Shown here piece after piece: positions 1 to 6,365 of a DNA stretch of 17,701 bases. A program made the translations under genes and the position numbers. Positions within the stretch are counted from its first letter, which is position 1. The number at the start of each line of letters is the position of its first letter. The notes beneath the pieces were generated by a model. It saw only the letters and a list, made by a program, of their open reading frames with translations. It was not told the origin of the DNA and ran no database searches. The stretch is from the NCBI GenBank assembly GCA_910589555.1, contig CAJUTE010000051.1:1-17701 (forward strand), given 5' to 3'. Origin of the DNA: an uncultured Muribaculum sp. Its GTDB lineage: Bacteria > Bacteroidota > Bacteroidia > Bacteroidales > Muribaculaceae.

Positions 1-350
1 GGCTCCCTGTACCCGGCTAACCATAAGCATTGCCTTTCAGGCGTTTGCGAGTAGATTCACGCAGGTTTCTGTTGATTGCCTTTAGGCGTTTGCGTGTGGA
101 TTTGGATGTGCGTCCTCCCGGGCACAGGCAGCCTGCGGCTCCCTGTACCCGGCTAACCATAAGCATTGCCTTTCAAGCGTTTGCGAGTGGAATTACGCTG
201 GTTTCCGTTGATTGCCTTTAGGCGTTTATGGGTGGATTCGGATGTGCATCCTCTCGGGATTCGGAAATCCATAAGCATTGCCTTTCAGGCGTTTGCGAGT
301 GGAATCACGCAGGTTTCCGTTGATTGCCCTCAGGCGTTTATGGGCGGGGG
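1..350. repeat. Degenerate extragenic tandem repeat array (three units, six half-repeats)
   Basis: The core attgccttt-aggcgttt recurs at 29, 75, 165, 211, 277 and 323. Within each unit the two half-repeats are exactly 46 bases apart, and the units start 136 and then 112 bases apart. The third unit is shorter because most of the palindromic spacer has been lost. Each half contains a small inverted repeat (gcct, 2-3 bases, aggc), which is partly decayed at 165. The window begins inside the array, so its left limit is unknown. The periods are not multiples of three and stop codons interrupt every reading, so I treat it as non-coding. The last half-repeat runs over the gldD stop codon at 338-340. 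The function is unknown; it could be a REP-like family or a local duplication. Confidence 0.8.
118..152. repeat. Imperfect 16-bp palindrome in the repeat spacer
   Basis: Bases 118-133 (ccgggcacaggcagcc) can pair with 137-152 (ggctccctgtacccgg) across a 3-base loop, with two mismatches in 16 pairs. Bases 1-16 are an identical copy of the right arm, so the window starts in the middle of an earlier copy. No T-run follows on either strand, so it does not look like a standard intrinsic terminator. It could act as a REP-like element or a mRNA 3'-end stabiliser for the gldE-gldD transcript; that role is inference. Confidence 0.65.
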
Positions 351-907
351 GTGATGGTTTTGGCGGCGTGGAGGAGGTCGGCGTGGATGGCGTTGACCGC
401 GGGGGTGTTTGCCTCGATGTCGGCACTCTTGAATTGCACGGCGCCTGAGAGGACGAATGTGGCACTGTCGGTGGCTATGAAATGCAGCGGTGTCACGGTT
501 GCCGACGGTGTGAGCATTATAGTGGATGCGACTCCTGACGGTGATGTCAGTTCGGTGAGCTCGGTGGGATATCCGCCGGTGTCGAGCATGGCGCGCTCCA
601 TGCGGTTGGCGATGGCGGCAGCGATCTCCTGTTTCGGCAGCATCTGTAGCGTGAGCCTCACGGTCGCTCCGTAGCGGAAATAGTCGATGTTGATCCAGTA
701 AGTGTCAGCCGACTTTTCATTGATCTTCACGCCTGTCGATGAGTTTACGGCAAACATTACGGGCAGTCCGGTGACATTCACATAGGTTGAGTCATAGAGC
801 TCCACGCGCGGATAGGCGACCCTGCGCGGCACCGGAGCTTGATTGCCGGTGTTTGTGCAGGATATTGCCGCAGCGGCTATGATGCAGGAGAGAGCTCGTA
901 ATATCAT
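338..907 (-). CDS. gldD: GldD-like gliding-motility-associated lipoprotein
   Basis: A 189-residue predicted lipoprotein. The N-terminus has a short hydrophobic segment followed by AISC, with Cys17 as the likely lipidated residue, so it should be anchored to a membrane facing the periplasm. The segment PVPRRVAYPRVELYD (about residues 26-40) and the later YWINIDYFRYGA stretch resemble the conserved core of GldD lipoproteins, and the length fits that family. The ATG overlaps the gldE stop (ATGA), which indicates translational coupling and fixes the start. GldE followed by GldD is a known Bacteroidetes gene pair. In gliding relatives both are needed for motility and type IX secretion, but many non-gliding Bacteroidales keep them, so the role here is unclear. 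The stop codon lies within the last copy of the flanking repeat. Identification is by motif and context only. Confidence 0.75.
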   Translation of the reverse strand: MILRALSCIIAAAAISCTNTGNQAPVPRRVAYPRVELYDSTYVNVTGLPVMFAVNSSTGVKINEKSADTYWINIDYFRYGATVRLTLQMLPKQEIAAAIANRMERAMLDTGGYPTELTELTSPSGVASTIMLTPSATVTPLHFIATDSATFVLSGAVQFKSADIEANTPAVNAIHADLLHAAKTITPRP

Positions 908-2289
908 TGTTGGGTTATCTCTTCGGGCATTACTTTCACGCGCACGTCGGCTATGCGGTGGCGCTCGATCGAGAGCACCAGGAAGCGGCAACGGCGGTAT
1001 ACGATCGACTCCTTGGATTTCGGGAAGTCGCCTTTTATGGCGAGCAGCATACCTGCGAGCGTGTCGCAATCCTCGGTCACGTCGGAATAGTCCTCTTCAT
1101 TGAGGTCGGTGATGCGGAAGAAGTCGGTGAGCAGAGTCTTTCCGTCAAATATATAAGTGTCGTCGGGCAGACGTTTGTAGGTCACCTCCTCTTCATCATA
1201 TTCATCGTTGATGTCGCCCACAATCTCCTCGAGCACATCTTCAAGGGTGACGATGCCTTGGGTGCCGCCAAACTCGTCGATCACGATAGCCATGTGGATG
1301 TGGCGGCGTCGGAAATCTTCGAGCAGGTCGTCGATCATTCGCGATTCAGGCACGAAATATGGCTCGCGGATGAGTTTGGTCCAGTCAAATCCGGAGGTGT
1401 CACAGCCGATGTAGGGGAGCAGGTCGCGGCTGTAGAGCACGCCTTTTATATTGTCGTCGGTGCCCTCGTAGACCGGCAAGCGAGAGAATCCGCTCTCGAT
1501 CACCACCTTCATCACGTCGTCAAATGATGAGTTGATGTTCAGGTCGGTCATGTCGATGCGCGGAGTCATGATTTCCGAAGCTGTCGTGTCGCCAAATTCG
1601 AGGATGCCTTCAAGCATCTCCTTGTCATCGGCGGCTTTCACTTCGGTTATCTCCAGTGCCTGCGACAGATCGTCGACCGAAATATTCTCGGCTTTCTTGG
1701 TCACCACGCGGTTGACTATGCCGGTGCTCTTGACGAGCATCGATGATATCGGGGAGAACAGCTTTATAGCCGAGCTTATGCCGGGAGCCGCCATCTTTGC
1801 CCACTTCACGGTATAATTGTTGGCATACAGTTTGGGCAGGATCTCGCCGAAAAGAAGTATCAGGAACGTCAACAGCACACTCTGGAATATGAAGTCCACC
1901 ACTCCGCTGTGGAATGTGAAAATCTGGCTGAATGCGAAGTTACACAGTATGACTATGGTCACGTTGACAAGATTGTTGGCTATCAGAATCGTAGCCAGCA
2001 ATCGCTCGGGAGTCTCGAGAAAACGGTTGATAGTATTTCCCGCCGAGCAGTCGGAAAGTTCCTCGCGTTGATCGGGGGTCAATGAAAAATAGCAAATTTC
2101 GCTTCCCGATACAAATCCGGAAATTAATAATGCGAATACGGCTGTGATGAGCGCGATGATGCTGCCGAGTGTCGGCGGCTCAACGGTGACGAATTGATTG
2201 ACAGCCAATATAATCCCCAATACGGGATTAGTGGCTGGTAACGGGTCTATGTCCAAGTCGGGTAGAATTAGTTTAACAAAAGGTGTCAT
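904..2289 (-). CDS. gldE: GldE-like CNNM/CBS-domain membrane protein (CorC/HlyC family)
   Basis: A 461-residue inner-membrane protein. Domains in order: an N-terminal DUF21/CNNM membrane domain (about 40-190) with SGSEICYFSL and GEILPK (148-153); two CBS domains (from about MTPRIDM at 241, and the second ending in DEFGGTQGIVTLEDV near 338-353); and a C-terminal CorC/HlyC transporter-associated domain (about 375-455). Family members are linked to divalent-cation transport or to the GldE accessory role in gliding and type IX secretion; the gldD neighbour favours the GldE name. I chose ATG 2289. An ATG at 2355 would add 22 residues but lies upstream of the predicted promoter (2320-2351), which gives a leader of roughly 25 bases for the 2289 start. 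The stop overlaps the gldD start. The gene appears intact. Confidence 0.88.
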   Translation of the reverse strand: MTPFVKLILPDLDIDPLPATNPVLGIILAVNQFVTVEPPTLGSIIALITAVFALLISGFVSGSEICYFSLTPDQREELSDCSAGNTINRFLETPERLLATILIANNLVNVTIVILCNFAFSQIFTFHSGVVDFIFQSVLLTFLILLFGEILPKLYANNYTVKWAKMAAPGISSAIKLFSPISSMLVKSTGIVNRVVTKKAENISVDDLSQALEITEVKAADDKEMLEGILEFGDTTASEIMTPRIDMTDLNINSSFDDVMKVVIESGFSRLPVYEGTDDNIKGVLYSRDLLPYIGCDTSGFDWTKLIREPYFVPESRMIDDLLEDFRRRHIHMAIVIDEFGGTQGIVTLEDVLEEIVGDINDEYDEEEVTYKRLPDDTYIFDGKTLLTDFFRITDLNEEDYSDVTEDCDTLAGMLLAIKGDFPKSKESIVYRRCRFLVLSIERHRIADVRVKVMPEEITQQ

Positions 2290-2319
2290 CGACACCGGCT
2301 CCGTTTTTAAGAGCCGATG

Positions 2320-2351
2320 CAAAATTAACTCATTTATGGCAAACGACCAAA
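2320..2351 (-). promoter_or_regulatory. Bacteroidetes-type promoter for gldE-gldD
   Basis: Reading the minus strand, TTTG (2351-2348) is followed after 20 bases by TAATTTTG (2327-2320), matching the Bacteroidetes -33/-7 consensus TTTG and TAnnTTTG. Transcription should begin near 2313, about 25 bases before the gldE ATG at 2289. Confidence 0.65.
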
Positions 2352-2369
2352 TCATTTGTGAGAGATTGG

Positions 2370-2401
2370 ATTGTGTATATTCTTTTTTTTGTTTACCTTT
2401 G
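2370..2401 (+). promoter_or_regulatory. Bacteroidetes-type promoter for the cyuA leader
   Basis: ATTG (2370-2373; one mismatch to TTTG), 20 bases, then TACCTTTG (2394-2401), a full match to TAnnTTTG. The predicted start is near 2408, which gives cyuA a leader of about 220 bases. The box is back-to-back with the gldE promoter: the two -33 boxes are 18 bp apart. Confidence 0.65.
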
Positions 2402-2421
2402 TGAAACTTAAATAATGCCTG

Positions 2422-2526
2422 ATGAATAAAACTGTGCCATCACTTGTACTTGCGGCGGCGATTAGGCTGTCGGAGAGTGTGACGGCAAGTGGCATACATA
2501 ATAGAATTTGGATTGATGACCTTTGA
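2422..2526 (+). CDS. Possible 34-codon leader ORF upstream of cyuA
   Basis: An ATG at 2422 opens 34 codons (begins MNKTVPSLVLAAAIRL, ends IWIDDL) and stops at TGA 2524-2526. It starts about 15 bases downstream of the predicted transcription start. A second, five-codon reading (MPDE, 2415-2429) overlaps it. The peptide has no recognised domain and no run of one amino acid; it has four Ser and no Cys. Its stop codon is the first three bases of the hairpin at 2524-2573, so a ribosome finishing it would cover the left arm of the stem. That geometry suggests a leader peptide, but the ORF is short enough to arise by chance. Confidence 0.35.
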   Translation: MNKTVPSLVLAAAIRLSESVTASGIHNRIWIDDL

Positions 2527-2582
2527 CCACGGGAATATGCGGCAGTGATGACTGATTCGTTTTCCCGTGGTCATTGTTTTTT
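2524..2582 (+). terminator. Terminator-like hairpin in the cyuA leader (candidate attenuator)
   Basis: Bases 2524-2535 (tgaccacgggaa) pair perfectly with 2562-2573 (ttcccgtggtca), a 12-bp stem with a 26-base loop. A T-rich tract follows, including six T at 2577-2582. This has the form of an intrinsic terminator. It sits between the predicted promoter (2370-2401) and the cyuA start (2631), so it may stop transcription early unless relieved. It could instead end a short transcript of its own, in which case cyuA would need another promoter, which I do not see between 2582 and 2631. Confidence 0.65.
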
Positions 2583-2630
2583 AGAAATCAGAAAAATAAA
2601 AACAAAATACAGTGTAAAAAAGGGTTTGAT

Positions 2631-3908
2631 ATGGAAAGAACGACACTCGATGAGATCATATCGCTCATCAAAAGGGAGGTGGTTCCCGCCATTGGATGCA
2701 CCGAGCCTGTAGCGGTTGCATTGTGCGTGGCTAAGGCTGCCGAACTGCTCGGTAAGGAACCTGAACATATTGAAGTGCGTCTAAGCAGCAACATCCTTAA
2801 AAACGCCATGGGGGTGGGCATCCCCGGCACAGGTATGATAGGACTACCCATAGCCATAGCGTTAGGAGCTATTGTGGGCAAGTCGGAATATGGGCTTGAG
2901 GTGTTGCGCGACGTGTGTCCCGACGCAGTGGAGCGTGGACGCGACTATATCGCAGAGGGACGCATAGACATCAGTCTTGACAAGGATGCTCCGTGCAATC
3001 TGCACATTGATGTGGCGGCGAGCGCAGGCGATGAAAGCGCGCGTGCCATAATCTCACGCGAACACACTAATTTCGTGTATCTCCGTCAAGGCGACAATGT
3101 GATTCTTGAGGATATGGGAGCCGCCGACGGCGATGCTGCTGCCGATGATGTGGAGCTTAATCTATCGACGGTATATGAATTTGCCACCACGGCGCCACTC
3201 GATGATATATCATTCATCCTTGAGGCTAAGGAACTGAATATGGCGGCGGCGCGTCTGGCTCTCGACGGGGACTATGGTCATGCTCTCGGATCGACTATAC
3301 GCAATTGCGGCATGAAGTATTTCGGCGATACTCCGGTGGAGCACATGATCTCCTATACTTCGGCGGCGTGTGATGCCCGAATGGGTGGCGCTCCGATACC
3401 GGTCATGTCCAATTCCGGCAGCGGCAACCAGGGTATTACCGCCACGATGCCGGTTGTGAGCTTTGCCGAGGATATTAACGCGACTGAAGAGCAGACTGTC
3501 CGCGCGCTGATATTGAGCCACCTCACGAGCATTTATATCAAGCAGAGCCTTGGACGCTTGTCGGCGTTGTGCGGCTGTGTCGTTGCTTCCACGGGTGCTT
3601 CGGCGGCGCTGGTCTATCTCATGGGTGGCGGATATGAGCAGATATGCGCTGCGGTGAAAAATATGATAGCCAACCTTACCGGAATGATATGTGACGGCGC
3701 CAAACCGTCGTGTGCCATGAAAATATCATCGGGAGTGTCTACCGCGATGATGTCGGCAATGCTCGCCATGAACGGCAAGTGTGTGACTTCGGTGGAGGGA
3801 ATCGTGAGCGATGATGTGGATGCCACTATCCACAACCTCACCTCCATAGGGCGTGAAGCGATGGTTGAGACTGATCATCTGGTGCTTAACATCATGACAT
3901 CAAAGTAA
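2631..3908 (+). CDS. cyuA: L-cysteine desulfidase / serine dehydratase alpha-family protein (CyuA/YhaM-like)
   Basis: A 425-residue cytoplasmic enzyme. The family breaks down L-cysteine to pyruvate, ammonia and sulfide with a [4Fe-4S] cluster, and is related to iron-sulfur serine dehydratases. Visible marks: GCTEP near the N-terminus with Cys23, the conserved catalytic-region cysteine; SNSGSGNQG (260-268); and Cys314, Cys354 and Cys361, placed as the cluster ligands in LSALCGCVVAS and GMICDGAKPSC. I chose ATG 2631, because the family sequence begins at this residue and the extra in-frame codons upstream lie in the hairpin region with only a TTG to start them. There is no clear Shine-Dalgarno site. 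A hairpin and small ORF in the leader suggest regulation. Substrate preference (cysteine or serine) cannot be settled by sequence. Confidence 0.85.
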   Translation: MERTTLDEIISLIKREVVPAIGCTEPVAVALCVAKAAELLGKEPEHIEVRLSSNILKNAMGVGIPGTGMIGLPIAIALGAIVGKSEYGLEVLRDVCPDAVERGRDYIAEGRIDISLDKDAPCNLHIDVAASAGDESARAIISREHTNFVYLRQGDNVILEDMGAADGDAAADDVELNLSTVYEFATTAPLDDISFILEAKELNMAAARLALDGDYGHALGSTIRNCGMKYFGDTPVEHMISYTSAACDARMGGAPIPVMSNSGSGNQGITATMPVVSFAEDINATEEQTVRALILSHLTSIYIKQSLGRLSALCGCVVASTGASAALVYLMGGGYEQICAAVKNMIANLTGMICDGAKPSCAMKISSGVSTAMMSAMLAMNGKCVTSVEGIVSDDVDATIHNLTSIGREAMVETDHLVLNIMTSK

Positions 3909-3916
3909 ATTGAACC

Positions 3917-3966
3917 AATTAGTCTAATAAGTCTAATTAGTCCAATAAGTCTAATCGGTCTAATAA
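3917..3966. repeat. 9-bp tandem repeat, about 5.5 copies
   Basis: Five consecutive 9-base units (aattagtct, aataagtct, aattagtcc, aataagtct, aatcggtct) and a partial sixth (aataa) lie just after the cyuA stop. Copies differ at one to three positions, so it is a slightly aged microsatellite-like array in the 3' untranslated region, directly before the terminator. Confidence 0.85.
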
Positions 3967-3973
3967 AAAAAAT

Positions 3974-4008
3974 TAAGCGGGCGTGAATTTCACGCCCGCT
4001 TACTTTTT
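3974..4008. terminator. Bidirectional intrinsic terminator between cyuA and the foldase gene
   Basis: A perfect 13-bp stem (3974-3986 with 3990-4002; taagcgggcgtga / tcacgcccgctta) has a 3-base loop. A run of T follows on the plus strand (4004-4008) and a run of A precedes it (3965-3972), which is a T-run for the minus strand. It can therefore end both the cyuA transcript and the convergent gene ending at 4026. Confidence 0.92.
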
Positions 4009-4025
4009 ATGCGATGATAGGTGGA

Positions 4026-6101
4026 TTAGTCGTTGTAGAACTTCAAGGTGTTGTTCTTGATGTCGGTCTTCTCCATCATGATGTCGAAGAAGTTCTGGAG
4101 CACAGCCTGATTACCGAACTGCTGGTTGTAGCGTGCTGAGTTTTCAACATACTCGTATGGACGAGATTCGTTGTCAACATCATATACTACATAAACATAC
4201 ACGCCGTTGTTGCCCTTTACCGGACCGGTTACCACGCCGGTAGCGGTCACAGGCACCTGACCGAGCAATTGTGACTCCATCGCGCCGATGCCGGGGATGA
4301 ACATCTGACCGAAGGTGACGTCGGTTGAGTCCACGTTGCTCTTCATCAACTGAGCGTATCCTGCGAGGTCGCTTGCTTTGCCTGAAAGCTGCTCGATGAG
4401 AGCTGCACCCTTCTTCTCGTTACGAACCTTTTCGGTGAGAGCGTCGCGCACGTCAGCGTCGCTTACGGGGATGTAGCCGGGCTTCAAGATGTCTTCAAGA
4501 GCCACTACCACGAGAAGGTCGTTCTGGTTGTCCTCAAGGATGGGTGAGATCTGACCCTTCTTGGCGTCCATAGTCCATTTAACCGCGTTGCGGGTGTAGG
4601 GGAGGTTGCCAAGAGTGGCGCTGCTTGCGGTCACCATAGCGGGCTGCAGGTTGTAGCCTGCGGTGAGAGCCTTCGCAAATGTAAGCGAGTCTACCGAGTT
4701 GATTGAGCCGATGAATGAAGCAAGGTCGTCATTGAGCTTGGCGATGGTCGCATCGGAAGGATACACCTGATATGAAACGGTGGCGTAGTCATAGAGGGTG
4801 ACCGGAGCGCGTTTTGTGTTCACGCGGATGATGCGGGCGTTGCCTGCTGCGCTGTCGGCAATGAAATAACCGTTTCCTGCTTCAAGGATGCGGGTCTTGA
4901 TTTCATTGTCGGGAGCTGCGGCGAGTTCTTGCCACAAGTCAGCCTGTCCGCCCTGCACACCGTTCATGGCGAGCACGTCGTTGAAAGCCTTTCCTGAGTT
5001 CAATGCGTTCATCACTGAGTCAAGACCGGCTGCGTCGCCCTGGTAGTCGAGCATATCGATGTTGATTGAGTCAACGGCGGTCTTCTTGCCGAGGAGCTTG
5101 GCGATGGTGTATTCATCGTTGATGAAAGATATCATCTTCACGCTTCCGGCAACACTGTCGGTCACGAATGACTTGATCTGAGGATTGGTGATCTTCGACG
5201 CTGCCTGAGTGGTGCGGTTCACGCCGAAGTTGCTGTCGCCGTTCACTGCGTCAAGGTCGGGAGTGGTGGCAAGGCGCACGATGGTTGTGTCGATAAGAGT
5301 GCGGGCTGAAGCGATATCTTCCTGAGAAGGTGCTACGTTGACCGAGATATATTTCACACGGCGCACTTCGTCTTTGAGCTTGTAGAGCTCTTTGTCCTTG
5401 TCATATTGAGCCTTGAGCTCTGATGCGCTTACGGGGAAATCATCGTTGGGCATCTCGGCATAGCTCTTGCGGGCGTAAGCGATGTGGCTTGTCGATGCGT
5501 TGCCGTCGTAATATGCGCGAGCGTCAAGATCGTTGGCTACAAGAGCGCCCATGAGCATCGACTGGAACTTCTGCTGCTTGAGCATTTTTTCCATCTGCTG
5601 CTCCTGGTTGAGCCATAAAGCCTGAGCCTGCTGCACGTATTCAGCGGGTACGTCGCCGAATTTTGCAGGATTGTAGGCGAGGTCATAAATGTCGCGCGGA
5701 GACTGGAAGCCCATTTGCTGCGCAAACTGCTGCATAGCGAAATGCGGGCGGTTGCCGAGCATGGCTTCGGTAAGCTCGCTATTTGTTACTTCAATGCCGA
5801 GAGCGTCGAGCTCATCATTGAGAATCTGTTCCTGGATCATGCCATAAAGCACGCTCTGCTGGAGTTGAGCGGGGTCGATCTTGGCATTCTGCTGCTGATA
5901 CTGCTGGTTAGCATTTTCGTAGCGGCGCTGGAATTCCTGGATGTCGATTTTGTGACTGCCGACTTTGGCGATTGTTGTTCCATCGCCGAAAAGAGTGCGG
6001 CCCGAAGTGAAGAAATCACCGATGATGAATGCCAATAGGGCAAGACCAACGACGATCAGTAGCAGAGTTGATCTCTTGCGGATTTTTTCAAGTGTTGCCA
6101 T
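4026..6101 (-). CDS. PpiD/SurA-like membrane-anchored peptidylprolyl isomerase
   Basis: A 691-residue protein with a short positively charged N-terminus (KIRKR), one membrane segment (about 13-30) ending in FIIGDFF, and a large periplasmic part, the layout of PpiD. A SurA_N-like chaperone region follows (about 44-200, including IAKVGSHKIDIQEFQRRYEN and a Gln-rich stretch), then a central region where a parvulin (PpiC) domain would be expected (roughly 340-430), and a long C-terminal part. The parvulin motifs are weak, as in many Bacteroidetes members, so catalytic isomerase activity is uncertain and a chaperone role is more secure. It probably helps fold proteins leaving the Sec translocon. 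The gene is alone between a terminator and its own promoter. Confidence 0.82.
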   Translation of the reverse strand: MATLEKIRKRSTLLLIVVGLALLAFIIGDFFTSGRTLFGDGTTIAKVGSHKIDIQEFQRRYENANQQYQQQNAKIDPAQLQQSVLYGMIQEQILNDELDALGIEVTNSELTEAMLGNRPHFAMQQFAQQMGFQSPRDIYDLAYNPAKFGDVPAEYVQQAQALWLNQEQQMEKMLKQQKFQSMLMGALVANDLDARAYYDGNASTSHIAYARKSYAEMPNDDFPVSASELKAQYDKDKELYKLKDEVRRVKYISVNVAPSQEDIASARTLIDTTIVRLATTPDLDAVNGDSNFGVNRTTQAASKITNPQIKSFVTDSVAGSVKMISFINDEYTIAKLLGKKTAVDSINIDMLDYQGDAAGLDSVMNALNSGKAFNDVLAMNGVQGGQADLWQELAAAPDNEIKTRILEAGNGYFIADSAAGNARIIRVNTKRAPVTLYDYATVSYQVYPSDATIAKLNDDLASFIGSINSVDSLTFAKALTAGYNLQPAMVTASSATLGNLPYTRNAVKWTMDAKKGQISPILEDNQNDLLVVVALEDILKPGYIPVSDADVRDALTEKVRNEKKGAALIEQLSGKASDLAGYAQLMKSNVDSTDVTFGQMFIPGIGAMESQLLGQVPVTATGVVTGPVKGNNGVYVYVVYDVDNESRPYEYVENSARYNQQFGNQAVLQNFFDIMMEKTDIKNNTLKFYND

Positions 6102-6193
6102 TTATTTGCTTTGTGTTTTAATTTTATTTTTCTGGTAATGAGTGACTTATTGCTATATGAATAGGCACATTGCGGTAAAGTCGCACAAAGATA

Positions 6194-6224
6194 CAAAATT
6201 ATTTACAAATTTGCCATTGTCAAA
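6194..6224 (-). promoter_or_regulatory. Promoter for the PpiD-like gene
   Basis: On the minus strand TTTG (6224-6221), 19 bases, then TAATTTTG (6201-6194), matching both Bacteroidetes promoter boxes. A second -7-like TATCTTTG (6193-6186) overlaps just downstream but lacks a well-placed TTTG. The predicted leader is about 85 bases. Confidence 0.6.
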
Positions 6225-6249
6225 TGACTATTTTCATAGAGTCGGTGGC

Positions 6250-6280
6250 TTAAAGGTGATTAAAGCGTGTTAAAAGCGTC
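6250..6280 (+). promoter_or_regulatory. Three helically phased TTAAA repeats upstream of sdaA
   Basis: TTAAAGGTGA (6250), TTAAAGCGTG (6260) and TTAAAAGCGTC (6270) are spaced exactly 10 bp apart, placing them on one face of the helix, about 65-95 bp upstream of the predicted sdaA start. They could be binding sites for a regulator of the divergent sdaA/ppiD-like promoters. This is inference from spacing alone. Confidence 0.3.
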
Positions 6281-6331
6281 TCTTCGGGGGCGATATGAAA
6301 TTTCAAGTGCTGCGGTGACCGGGAAATTTAC

Positions 6332-6339
6332 TATATTTG
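6332..6339 (+). promoter_or_regulatory. Promoter -7 element for sdaA
   Basis: TATATTTG is a full match to TAnnTTTG and lies 26 bases upstream of the sdaA ATG. No good TTTG lies 19-21 bases upstream, so the -33 half is weak and activation by a regulator is possible. Confidence 0.55.
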
Positions 6340-6365
6340 TAGATTAAGAAAAAGAAATCAACGCA

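Noticed and set aside
1..350. CRISPR array
   Set aside because: The repeats are degenerate, the 'spacers' between half-repeats are themselves similar, and no cas gene is nearby.
30..354. Short plus-strand ORFs across the repeat array (IAFRRL and IAFQAF peptides)
   Set aside because: They are translations of the repeat in different phases. Unit spacing is not a multiple of three, and there is no promoter or start signal.
908..1069. N-terminal extension of gldD by 54 residues
   Set aside because: The extension is Arg-rich and lies wholly inside gldE in another frame; the lipoprotein signal begins at the ATG at 907.
907..1527. 206-codon plus-strand ORF opposite gldE
   Set aside because: It is the antisense shadow of a well-supported membrane protein gene and shows no domain or promoter.
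2574..2630. Extended cyuA start at TTG 2574
   Set aside because: The codons fall in the T-tract of the hairpin and an A-rich stretch, and the family similarity begins at Met 2631.
6277..6292. Hairpin with a cUUCGg tetraloop before sdaA
   Set aside because: It lies upstream of the predicted start of both divergent transcripts, so it would not be transcribed, and two of its six pairs are G-U.
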